A stretch of 7,611 nucleotides of DNA from an uncultured Treponema sp. (GCA_937885235.1 CAKZZK010000157.1:1-7611), one strand, 5' to 3'. Counted from the first letter of the stretch, positions 1 to 5,285 are shown. Numbers and translations are program-made. Notes: a model not told the origin generated them from the sequence alone.

Positions 1-10
1 GAGTAAGAAC

Positions 11-40
11 AGGGCAGGGCACTTCCCCCTGCTTTCTTGT
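11..40 (+). terminator. Possible terminator-like hairpin at the left edge
   Basis: GCAGGG at 14-19 pairs with CCCTGC at 27-32 around a 7-nt loop. A-T and G-U pairs at 11-13/33-35 extend the stem, and a T-rich stretch follows on the plus strand. It could end a plus-strand gene lying left of the window, but no such gene is visible. The T-run is interrupted, so this is a weak call. Confidence 0.3.
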
Positions 41-89
41 TCGTGAGCTTCTGTATTGTATCCGCTTTGTTGGGGAACATCCGCATCTT

Positions 90-263
90 TCAGGAATATC
101 GCTCAGTTTTCCAGAGCGGTATTCGACTCAACGCTTCCTTCCAGTTGTCGCCCTGTTTGAGGTAGGTCGTCTCCAAGCGCGCCACCTGATATTCCGCCCG
201 CTTGCCGTAATCATATTTCTGAGCGGCGAATTCCTCTTCGTTCTTGAAATTCTCCTGTACCAT
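90..263 (-). CDS. Small unrecognised protein, 57 aa
   Basis: This ORF encodes a 57-residue, highly charged, probably helical polypeptide. It begins MVQENFKNEEEFAAQKYD and has no membrane segment or signal peptide. I do not recognise a family. The ATG at 263 has no Shine-Dalgarno sequence but lies exactly 6 nt after a TATACT -10 box, which would suit a leaderless message. After the TGA at 90-92 the same frame stays open to the left edge of the window (AAG ATG CGG ATG...). The ORF may therefore be the front of a longer gene cut by a stop or frameshift, or a real small gene followed by another start at 86. It diverges from lud. The amphipathic, Glu/Lys/Tyr-rich composition is protein-like, but a chance ORF cannot be excluded at this length. 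Confidence 0.4.
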   Translation of the reverse strand: MVQENFKNEEEFAAQKYDYGKRAEYQVARLETTYLKQGDNWKEALSRIPLWKTERYS

Positions 264-269
264 GATGAA

Positions 270-299
270 AGTATAGCACGGTTTTGAAGGTTTTTACAA
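270..299 (-). promoter_or_regulatory. Candidate sigma-70 promoter of the 57-aa ORF
   Basis: Read on the minus strand, TTGTAA (299-294) and TATACT (275-270) are separated by 18 nt. Only six bases (TTCATC) lie between the -10 box and the ATG at 263. Transcription would start at or next to the A of the start codon, so the transcript would be leaderless. Confidence 0.45.
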
Positions 300-352
300 T
301 AAATTCATTAGAAATGCCGAAAGTAGTTACGTGTCACATGGCGGCGAACCTA

Positions 353-381
353 TAGACAAAAGCTGCACAAAGCTGCATACT
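353..381 (+). promoter_or_regulatory. Candidate promoter of the LUD gene, with a tandem repeat in the spacer
   Basis: TAGACA (353-358) and CATACT (376-381) are 17 nt apart and match the consensus at 5/6 and 4/6 positions. The predicted start is about 4-5 nt before the ATG at 392. The spacer is almost wholly a direct repeat: AAAGCTGCA occurs at 359-367 and 369-377, with a period of 10 bp (about one helical turn), which could be an operator. An alternative -10 is TATAGA at 351-356, but its -35 is poor. Confidence 0.4.
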
Positions 382-391
382 GGAATTCAGT

Positions 392-1012
392 ATGGAAAGC
401 AATATAAAGCTAAGCGATGTTAAAACGACGCTGAAAAAACTAGGCTATACCGTTTCCCTTTTTGAAAACAAGGAAAAAGCAGCTGATTATCTTGACGGGC
501 AGATTGACGGCTCGTCGGTAGGATTTGGCGGGTCAGTCACGGTCAAGGAAATGCAGCTGTATGAACGCCTTGGAAAGCACAACAAGGTTTTCTGGCATAA
601 CTATCCCATTCCCGAAGGAAAAACTGCCGCAGACATCATTCATGAAGCGTCCTGTGCGGAATGCTATATTTCAAGCGTAAACGGACTCGCCATGAGCGGC
701 GAAATCATCAACATAGACGGCAGATGCAACCGCGTTTCTGAGATTTTCTACGGCCACAAAAAAGTATACCTCATCGTCGGCAGGAACAAAATCGCCCCCG
801 ATTACGATTCCGCGCTTTTCCGCGCCCGAAACATTGCCGCCCCCAAAAATGCCCAGAGGCTAAAACTCAAGACACCCTGCGCCGTAAAAGCAGACAAATG
901 CTACAACTGCAGCAGTCCAGACAGAATCTGCCGCGGACTCGCCGTGCTCTGGACAAAGCCTTATGGCTGCGACTATGAAATCATCCTTGTGGATGAAGAA
1001 TTGGGCTACTAG
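392..1012 (+). CDS. LUD-domain protein (lactate utilization family, LutC/YkgG-like)
   Basis: This gene encodes a 206-residue single-domain LUD (DUF162) protein. Visible family marks are a Gly-rich GFGGS turn (residues 44-48), the SVNGLAMSGEIINIDG segment (95-110), a hydrophobic strand ending IVGRNKI (near 126-134), and a C-terminal Cys cluster (C163, C170, C173, C180) in the context DKCYNCSSPDRIC. These cysteines are typical of the stand-alone LUD subfamily and could bind metal or a cluster, but that is inferred. Multi-gene lactate oxidation operons (lutABC) pair this domain with Fe-S subunits. None are present here, so a role in lactate oxidation is not supported by context and the true substrate is unknown. 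It should be cytoplasmic, since it has no signal peptide. The ATG at 392 has only a weak GGA at 382-384. Its TAG stop shares bases with the stop of the opposing Fic relic. Confidence 0.85.
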   Translation: MESNIKLSDVKTTLKKLGYTVSLFENKEKAADYLDGQIDGSSVGFGGSVTVKEMQLYERLGKHNKVFWHNYPIPEGKTAADIIHEASCAECYISSVNGLAMSGEIINIDGRCNRVSEIFYGHKKVYLIVGRNKIAPDYDSALFRARNIAAPKNAQRLKLKTPCAVKADKCYNCSSPDRICRGLAVLWTKPYGCDYEIILVDEELGY

Positions 1013-1272
1013 AGGGCTGAACGGGGAGAGGCTTCCCACAGTTCAAGTGTCGCATCCTGCGCCGCAAGACAGGTGTCTCGCAAAAATCCGCGTTCGTTTT
1101 CCCACTCTTTTATCCCTCGATAGTAGAACAATTTCAGTTCCTCAGTGATGATGAAGGGCACAATATTATTTTTAAGACATTCCTTGAAAAGGATAAGGCG
1201 ACCAATTCTGCCGATACTGCCGTCAAAGTTCACGGAGCAATGCCATCTGGACAAAATCGAGGAAACGTGTCA
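1009..1272 (-). pseudogene. Remnant of a Fic-domain gene (C-terminal end)
   Basis: On the minus strand, the stretch GRIGRLILFKECLKNNIV and the following PFIITEELKLFYYRGIKEW, then NERGFLRDTCLAAQDA, strongly resembles the region just after the active-site motif of Fic family proteins (AMP or other nucleotidyl transferases). The motif itself, canonically HPFxDGNGRxGR, is spoiled: the sequence reads H-C-S-V-N-F-D-G-S-I-G-R-I-G-R, with the Asn lost and extra residues. The frame has no ATG before a TGA at 1270-1272, and the N-terminal two thirds of a Fic protein (normally about 250-350 aa) are absent because mutY occupies that DNA. This is therefore a decayed, non-functional fragment. Its stop (CTA at 1009-1011 on the plus strand) overlaps the lud stop. 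A short expressed peptide from a TTG at 1254 is possible but unlikely. Confidence 0.75.
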
Positions 1273-1282
1273 CAGTACAGCC

Positions 1283-2119
1283 ATGAAGCTTGCTCCTGCG
1301 GAAATTGCCGCCTTTCAAAAGCAGATAAAGGACTTCTATGCCGCTCAGGGACGTATGTTTGCATGGAGGCAGACACGGGACCCCTATGCCATCCTTGTGT
1401 CCGAGATAATGCTGCAGCAGACGCAGACCGGACGTGTGGCAGAAAAATACGACGAGTGGCTCCGCCGCTTTCCCGATGCGGAGACGCTTGCCAAAGCCCC
1501 GCTTGCCGACGTGCTTTCCGCATGGAACGGGCTTGGCTATAACCGGCGTGCAAAATACCTGCAGCAGGCGTGCGCCGCAGTGTGCGCCCAATACGGAGGA
1601 ACTTTTCCAAAAGACAAGGAGAGGCTTGATGCCCTGCCGGGCGTGGGACCATATACGGCGGGAGCTGTGGCAACTTTTGCCTACAACAGCCCCGAAGTGT
1701 TTATCGAAACAAACATTCGTTCCGTGTTTATCTATTATTTCTTTACGAGCCGCGGAGTCCCCGCAGAACAGAAAACAGCCGACGACGAACTGCTTCCCCT
1801 CATTGCCCAAACCCTTGACAGGGACAATCCCCGCGAATGGTATTACGCGCTCATGGATTACGGCGCGGAACTCAAGAAGAGCGTAAAGCACATCACACAG
1901 CAAGGCAAGGCGTACAGCAAGCAGAGCAAATTCAAAGGCTCGTTCCGAGAAGCGCGGGGCGCCGTGTTGCGCCAGCTCACCCAGCACCAAAAAGCGAGCG
2001 TCTACCAGATTATGAAGGAAGAAGGCATTGACGAAGAGCGCGTCGTTGCAGCTGCCAATAAATTAATGGAAGAAAATATGATATACAGGATGGACGACTA
2101 TTTCTACTTCGTCAGCTGA
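1283..2119 (+). CDS. MutY-family HhH-GPD DNA glycosylase, short form without the Fe-S ligands
   Basis: This gene encodes a 278-residue base-excision repair glycosylase resembling A/G-specific adenine glycosylase. It carries the MutY motif VSEIMLQQTQ (residues 39-48, catalytic-type Glu41), WNGLGYNRRAKYL (81-93), and the helix-hairpin-helix LPGVGPYTAGAV (118-129). Three departures from classical MutY are visible. The catalytic Asp after the hairpin is replaced by Glu142 in FIETNIR. None of the four Cys ligands of the [4Fe-4S] loop follows MDYGA (191-195), where KKSVKHITQQGKAYSKQSKF stands instead. The NUDIX-like 8-oxoG-reading domain is missing, leaving about 60 C-terminal residues that resemble a small helical or winged-helix unit. 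A MutY-like clade with an ETNIR motif and no cluster exists, so this is probably functional, but substrate A:8-oxoG is not assured. The start at 1283 is chosen because the 46 upstream in-frame codons are antisense to the Fic relic and unlike any MutY. No good RBS is seen (GAGGAA at 1259-1264 is too distant). Confidence 0.85.
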   Translation: MKLAPAEIAAFQKQIKDFYAAQGRMFAWRQTRDPYAILVSEIMLQQTQTGRVAEKYDEWLRRFPDAETLAKAPLADVLSAWNGLGYNRRAKYLQQACAAVCAQYGGTFPKDKERLDALPGVGPYTAGAVATFAYNSPEVFIETNIRSVFIYYFFTSRGVPAEQKTADDELLPLIAQTLDRDNPREWYYALMDYGAELKKSVKHITQQGKAYSKQSKFKGSFREARGAVLRQLTQHQKASVYQIMKEEGIDEERVVAAANKLMEENMIYRMDDYFYFVS

Positions 2120-2226
2120 CAGCCCCCTTTTACAGCAAGCTGCGTACCGAGGCAGGACAGTGTTTTTTCAATCTTTTTATTTTTCAGGGATTCCAACAGA
2201 ATGCTGACAAATATCAGGAAAAGTCC

Positions 2227-2255
2227 TTGACAGAAGTTTTGCAATATCGTATAGT
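2227..2255 (+). promoter_or_regulatory. Consensus sigma-70 promoter of tRNA-Leu
   Basis: A perfect TTGACA (2227-2232) and TATAGT (2250-2255) are separated by 17 nt. The predicted start is near 2262, about 11 nt before the mature tRNA 5' end, so a short 5' leader would be removed by RNase P. The stretch between mutY and this promoter (2120-2226) holds T-rich sequence but no convincing gene or terminator. Confidence 0.85.
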
Positions 2256-2272
2256 ATGTTCATCGTTGAGTT

Positions 2273-2354
2273 GCGGGGATGGTGGAATTGGTAGACACGC
2301 CAGCTTGAGGTGCTGGTGCCGAGAGGTGTGCCTGTTCAAGTCAGGTTCTCCGCA
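2273..2354 (+). tRNA. tRNA-Leu(GAG)
   Basis: The acceptor stem GCGGGGA (2273-2279) pairs with TCTCCGC (2347-2353), with A2354 as discriminator. The D-arm contains the typical class II sequence GAATTGGTAGACACGC. The anticodon stem CCAGC/GCTGG encloses TTGAGGT, with anticodon GAG at 2307-2309 reading CUC and CUU. A long variable arm (2317-2329) with a GCC/GGT stem confirms a leucine isoacceptor. The T-arm is GCCTG-TTCAAGT-CAGGT. The 3' CCA is not encoded (TAG follows) and must be added by nucleotidyltransferase. Confidence 0.95.
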
Positions 2355-2357
2355 TAG

Positions 2358-2387
2358 AAGGGATTCCCAAAAGGAATCCCTTTTTTT
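2358..2387 (+). terminator. Rho-independent terminator after tRNA-Leu
   Basis: A perfect 10-bp inverted repeat, AAGGGATTCC (2358-2367) and GGAATCCCTT (2373-2382), has a CAAAA loop, and its 3' arm runs into seven consecutive Ts (2381-2387). It begins 3 nt after the discriminator base, so it ends the tRNA transcript and separates it from the ZIP gene. Confidence 0.9.
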
Positions 2388-2392
2388 ATAAA
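2364..2392 (+). promoter_or_regulatory. Candidate promoter of the ZIP gene inside the tRNA terminator
   Basis: TTCCCA (2364-2369) and TATAAA (2387-2392) are spaced 17 nt and match the consensus at 4/6 and 5/6. The transcript would start near 2399, leaving a leader of about 13 nt with no Shine-Dalgarno before the ATG at 2412. The -35 lies in the terminator stem, so the same bases would do both jobs. The call rests mainly on the -10 and the lack of any other candidate. Confidence 0.35.
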
Positions 2393-2411
2393 ATTAAGAT
2401 TACTGAATGCT

Positions 2412-3197
2412 ATGGCAACAATATTAACAGGACTGTTAATTCCATTTTTTGGAACAACGCTTGGTTCGGCAACAGTTTTTTTCATGAACCGAAAAATGAA
2501 CGACGGTCTGGAACGGGCAATGACAGGCTTTGCGGCAGGCGTCATGGTAGCGGCGGCTGTCTGGTCGCTGCTCGTTCCCAGCATGGAGATGGCATCCTCT
2601 CTTGGAAAGCTCGCCTTTGTTCCCGCACTGACGGGGCTGCTGCTTGGCACGGGATTCCTGCTCGTACTGGATAAAATCACTCCGCATCTTCACGCCCTTG
2701 CAAAAGTGCCGGAAGGTCCGCACACAAAGCTTTCCCGCACCGCAATGCTGGTCTTTGCGGTCACCCTGCACAATATTCCAGAAGGAATGGCGGTGGGCGT
2801 GGTTCTTGCAGGACTCCTCAGAAATACAGGAAACATAAGCGTTACCGCGGGGGCAGCGTTCGCGCTTTCCATAGGCATTGCAATCCAGAATTTTCCAGAG
2901 GGAGCAATCATTTCCATTCCGCTTCGTGCAGAAGGCAACAGCAAGCCAAAGGCTTTCCTCTTCGGCATGCTTTCAGGCATAGTTGAACCGCTCGCAGGGC
3001 TTGCAACCATCGCGCTTACGGGCATCGTGGCAGGTTTTCTTCCATATATACTTGCATTTGCGGCGGGCGCCATGATCTATGTCGTGGTAGAAGAACTGCT
3101 TCCTGAGGCGACGAGGGAAGAAAAAACAGATGTCTGCACCATAGGTTTTACCGTGGGCTTCGCGCTCATGATGGTGCTCGATGTTGCTCTGGGATAA
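2412..3197 (+). CDS. ZIP family divalent metal transporter (GufA-like)
   Basis: This gene encodes a 261-residue inner-membrane protein with about eight predicted hydrophobic segments (roughly 4-25, 36-57, 67-87, 110-135, 142-170, 178-200, 204-230, 240-260). The two metal-site motifs of ZIP carriers are intact: HNIPEG at 120-125 in TM4 and QNFPEG at 159-164 in TM5. These place H120, N121, E124, Q159, N160 and E163 at the binuclear transport site. The loop before TM4 holds His92, His94 and His104, as in the His-containing cytoplasmic loop of the family. The length and the QNFPEG form fit the bacterial GufA subgroup. The expected role is uptake of Zn2+ and possibly Fe2+ or Mn2+ into the cytoplasm, but the metal cannot be read from sequence. 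No Zur-like or Fur-like operator is evident. It stands alone between a tRNA terminator and a hairpin-rich 3' region. Confidence 0.93.
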   Translation: MATILTGLLIPFFGTTLGSATVFFMNRKMNDGLERAMTGFAAGVMVAAAVWSLLVPSMEMASSLGKLAFVPALTGLLLGTGFLLVLDKITPHLHALAKVPEGPHTKLSRTAMLVFAVTLHNIPEGMAVGVVLAGLLRNTGNISVTAGAAFALSIGIAIQNFPEGAIISIPLRAEGNSKPKAFLFGMLSGIVEPLAGLATIALTGIVAGFLPYILAFAAGAMIYVVVEELLPEATREEKTDVCTIGFTVGFALMMVLDVALG

Positions 3198-3257
3198 AAT
3201 TTGCAAAAATATGTAACCTCGGGCGAGGAGCGTGGTTAATAATAGTGATTGGACATC

Positions 3258-3336
3258 TTGAAAAGCTCAGTAAAAACGAGTTTTTCAAAAGTCTGCGACT
3301 TTGAACATATACATCACGCACACCTGATGTGTATGT
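3258..3336 (+). repeat. Three consecutive hairpins downstream of the ZIP gene
   Basis: Hairpin A has TTGAAAAGCTC (3258-3268) pairing with GAGTTTTTCAA (3278-3288), 11 bp with one G-U. Hairpin B has TTC-AAAGTC (3284-3293, one bulged A) pairing with GACTTTGAA (3297-3305) around a TGC loop. Hairpin C has ACATATACATCA (3305-3316) pairing with TGATGTGTATGT (3325-3336), 12 bp with one G-U. A and B share 3284-3288, so they compete. No ORF is supported here. The block could be a 3' UTR stability element, a processed small RNA or a decayed dispersed repeat. Confidence 0.5.
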
Positions 3337-3362
3337 GTCTTTTCGCATCCTCCTCTCCTTTT

Positions 3363-3396
3363 GCCCCTGCCTGCACGTCGTGTAGGCAGGGGTTTT
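3363..3396 (+). terminator. Terminator between the convergent ZIP and leuA genes
   Basis: CCCCTGCCTGCAC (3364-3376) pairs with GTGTAGGCAGGGG (3380-3392), a 13-bp stem with one G-U and a GTC loop, followed by TTTT (3393-3396) on the plus strand. It fits as the end of the ZIP transcript. On the minus strand the stem is followed by CAAAAGG rather than a U-tract, so it is a weaker terminator for leuA, though its stability may still serve both genes. Confidence 0.7.
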
Positions 3397-3421
3397 CCTC
3401 TATAAAATAATAGCAAGCCAA

Positions 3422-5110
3422 TCAAGCAAGCTGATTAAGCGCGCTCACAACGGCGTCCACACCGGCTCGCCCGATGTTGGTTGACTTGCCCGCGCCCCAG
3501 CACTGCCTGCCATCTTCGCAGGTAATCTGCACATAAGCGATGGCTGATGTGTCATTGCCCGTGCCTATGCTGTGCTCATGGAAGGCTGTGATGTTAAAGC
3601 GCGGCGCAGGGGTCTGACGGAGGGCATTTGTAAAGGCATCGAGCGGACCGTTGCCCTTGTCGCCTATCGCATAGCGCTCTCCATTCCACAGGACGATGGC
3701 GCGGCAAAGAGCGGTTTCCTCTGACTGGGAAGTCTTTGCTCCCTCGAGGTGGGTTTCCGCAAGGTCTACAATCTCCAAGCTCCCCTTTGCCTCAAGCCAC
3801 TGCCTTACAAAGATGTCATAGATTTCTGCCGGTTTAAGCTCGCGCTGAGCCCTGTCAGCCGCAGCCTTCACCGCATCTCCAACGGCGGGATGCATTGCCT
3901 TTGGCAGGGAAATTCCGTAGTCCTGCTCCAAGATAAATGCCGCACCGCCCTTGCCGGACTGGCTGTTGATGCGGATGATGCCCTCGTACTGCCTGCCAAT
4001 ATCATGCGGATCAATGAGCAGGTAGGGGACGTCCCAGAGCGCGTCCTTGTCCATTGAAGCGCGGGCAGCCATGCCTTTGCGGATAGCGTCCTGATGGCTG
4101 CCGCTGAATGCGGTAAAGACGAGGTCTCCCACATAAGGGGTACGAGGGCTTATCTCCATGCCTGTAAAGGATTTGTACTGCCGAGCTATTTCCTCAATAT
4201 TTCGAAAATCCAGCTCTGGGTCTATGCCCTGAGAGAACATATTCAGCGCGACATTGACCACGTCAAGATTGCCCGTGCGCTCGCCATTGCCGAATATGCA
4301 GCCTTCTACGCGGTCCGCGCCCGCAAGCAAGCCCATCTCACAGCTCGCAACTCCCTCGCCGCGGTCATTGTGGCAGTGCGTGCTGATGATCACGCTTTCC
4401 CGATTGCTTATGTGCTTGGCGAAATACTCAATCTGGTCAGCATAGACATTGGGCGTAGCGCATTCCACCGTGGTGGGCAGGTTCAGGATAATCTTATTAT
4501 CCGGCGAACAGCCCCATTCTGCCTTTACCGCCTCGCAGATTTCCACGGCAAAGTCAATTTCCGTCATAGAAAAGCTTTCGGGAGAATATTCCAAGCGGAT
4601 CCGCTTTTTATCTTCATCAGAAAGGCAGGATTTGATGCACTTTACGCCGTCCACAGCGAGCTGCTTGATTTCCTCTTTGCTTTTGCCAAAGGTGTACTTG
4701 CGCTGAGCGGGGGATGTAGAGTTGTAGATGTGAAAAATCGCCTTGGGAGCCCCCTTGAGACATTCCATGGTCTTTTTGACAAGCTTTTCGCGCGCCTGGC
4801 ACAGAACCTGAATCGTCACGTCATCGGGGATGCGTTTTTCTTCTATTAATCTGCGGATAAATTCATATTCAGTATCGCTCGCGGCAGGGAAACCCACCTC
4901 CACTTCCTTGAATCCAATCTTCACAAGCAGGTCAAAAAAGGCGAGCTTGGTTTCAATGCCCATGGGGTCAACGAGCGCCTGGTTGCCGTCCCGCAAATCG
5001 ACGGAACACCAGATGGGCGCCTTTGTAATCTTGCGCGCGGGCCAGTCCCGGCTGGCGAGCGGGATGTCTGCAATAGGGGCGTACTTTCCATGCGGATTCA
5101 TAACTGACAT
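3422..5110 (-). CDS. leuA: 2-isopropylmalate synthase, LeuA type 2
   Basis: This cytoplasmic enzyme condenses acetyl-CoA with 2-oxoisovalerate to 2-isopropylmalate, the first committed step of leucine synthesis. It has 562 residues, as expected for the longer type 2 group (TIGR00970-like, also found in actinobacteria and fungi). The N-terminal part is an HMGL-like TIM barrel with VDLRDGNQ (37-44), metal-ligand STHCHNDRGEG (243-253) and GNGERTGN (274-281). GSHQDAIRKG (337-346) follows in the linker region. The C-terminal part, from about residue 440, is the leucine-binding regulatory domain with GNGPLDAF and GTGNDTSAIAY. The start at 5110 is chosen because AAAGGAG lies 6 nt upstream and the protein then begins MSVMNPHGKY; an upstream TTG frame would read through the attenuator. 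It is probably controlled twice, by leucine feedback on the enzyme and by transcription attenuation. leuB/C/D are not in the window, and the gene appears monocistronic. Confidence 0.95.
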   Translation of the reverse strand: MSVMNPHGKYAPIADIPLASRDWPARKITKAPIWCSVDLRDGNQALVDPMGIETKLAFFDLLVKIGFKEVEVGFPAASDTEYEFIRRLIEEKRIPDDVTIQVLCQAREKLVKKTMECLKGAPKAIFHIYNSTSPAQRKYTFGKSKEEIKQLAVDGVKCIKSCLSDEDKKRIRLEYSPESFSMTEIDFAVEICEAVKAEWGCSPDNKIILNLPTTVECATPNVYADQIEYFAKHISNRESVIISTHCHNDRGEGVASCEMGLLAGADRVEGCIFGNGERTGNLDVVNVALNMFSQGIDPELDFRNIEEIARQYKSFTGMEISPRTPYVGDLVFTAFSGSHQDAIRKGMAARASMDKDALWDVPYLLIDPHDIGRQYEGIIRINSQSGKGGAAFILEQDYGISLPKAMHPAVGDAVKAAADRAQRELKPAEIYDIFVRQWLEAKGSLEIVDLAETHLEGAKTSQSEETALCRAIVLWNGERYAIGDKGNGPLDAFTNALRQTPAPRFNITAFHEHSIGTGNDTSAIAYVQITCEDGRQCWGAGKSTNIGRAGVDAVVSALNQLA

Positions 5111-5116
5111 AAAAAA

Positions 5117-5123
5117 CTCCTTT
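5117..5123 (-). promoter_or_regulatory. leuA ribosome binding site
   Basis: AAAGGAG lies 6 nt before the ATG at 5110, directly after the attenuator U-tract. It fixes the leuA start and shows that this organism uses Shine-Dalgarno initiation where the mRNA has a leader. Confidence 0.9.
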
Positions 5124-5159
5124 AAAAATAAAAAGACCTGCCGCCGAAGCAACAGGTCT
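5124..5159 (-). terminator. Attenuator terminator in the leuA leader
   Basis: On the minus strand AGACCTGTTGC (5159-5149) pairs with GCGGCAGGTCT (5144-5134), an 11-bp stem with two G-U pairs capped by a C(UUCG)G tetraloop. TTTTATTTTT (5133-5124) follows immediately. This is a classical intrinsic terminator, but it sits between the leader peptide and leuA rather than after a gene. It therefore acts as a conditional stop. Confidence 0.88.
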
Positions 5160-5197
5160 GCTAGTTCACGTGTATATACAAAACACCCAGCACCTAT
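5152..5197 (-). promoter_or_regulatory. Antiterminator of the leuA attenuator
   Basis: On the minus strand ATAGGTGCTGG (5197-5187) can pair with CTAGC-AG-ACCTGT (5164-5152), 11 bp with two G-U pairs and a 2-nt bulge. This traps the 5' arm of the terminator. Segment 2 also pairs with the Leu-codon region: ACCCTGC (5241-5235) with GCTGGGT (5191-5185), 6 of 7 pairs, a candidate 1:2 protector. The leader stop codon (5196-5194) lies inside segment 2, so a ribosome that reaches the stop would block antitermination. Confidence 0.75.
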
Positions 5198-5250
5198 TTC
5201 CGGCTTACATGAGAAAAAGCAAGATATAGCAATAGCAGGGTCTGTTTCAT
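5194..5250 (-). CDS. leuL: leuA leader peptide, 18 aa, Leu-rich
   Basis: This ORF encodes MKQTLLLLYLAFSHVSRK. Codons 5-8 and 10 are CTG CTA TTG CTA and CTT, so five of six consecutive codons (5-10) are leucine. It lies between a sigma-70 promoter and a terminator/antiterminator pair, directly upstream of leuA, the layout of ribosome-mediated attenuation in leucine biosynthesis genes. With little charged tRNA-Leu, a ribosome would stall on this run and cover segment 1, freeing segment 2 to form the antiterminator. With ample leucine it would run to the TAG at 5194-5196 and mask segment 2. Four different Leu codons are used, so several isoacceptors are sensed; CTT would be read by the tRNA-Leu(GAG) encoded in this window. 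There is no Shine-Dalgarno: the ATG lies 6 nt after the -10 box, suggesting a leaderless start. The symbol is by analogy with the enteric leuL. Confidence 0.85.
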   Translation of the reverse strand: MKQTLLLLYLAFSHVSRK

Positions 5251-5256
5251 ATTTAT

Positions 5257-5285
5257 CTTATATACCATTGCGGGAGATTAGTCAA
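5257..5285 (-). promoter_or_regulatory. Promoter of the leuL-leuA transcript
   Basis: TTGACT (5285-5280) and TATAAG (5262-5257) are spaced 17 nt on the minus strand. The next six bases, ATAAAT, are followed by the leader ATG at 5250, so transcription should begin at or within a few bases of the start codon. The region 5286-5382 upstream, between xylanase and promoter, holds only a 28-codon ORF of doubtful reality and no strong terminator. Confidence 0.75.

Noticed and set aside
1145..1282. N-terminal extension of the mutY frame by 46 codons
   Set aside because: The extension is antisense to the Fic relic, unlike any MutY N-terminus, and Arg/Leu-rich by chance. The family start fits the ATG at 1283.
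1223..1990. Minus-strand ORF of 255 codons opposite mutY
   Set aside because: The plus strand encodes clear MutY motifs throughout, and the antisense product shows no family signature.
2120..2180. Terminator after mutY
   Set aside because: Only a 4-bp CTGC/GCAG stem precedes the TTTTTT run, too weak to call.
4094..4849. Plus-strand ORF of 251 codons opposite leuA
   Set aside because: It is antisense to the conserved LeuA barrel, and its length is a by-product of the codon use of the real gene.
5111..5152. Upstream TTG start for leuA
   Set aside because: The extra residues would be encoded by the attenuator terminator and U-tract, whereas AAAGGAG lies at the right distance before the ATG at 5110.
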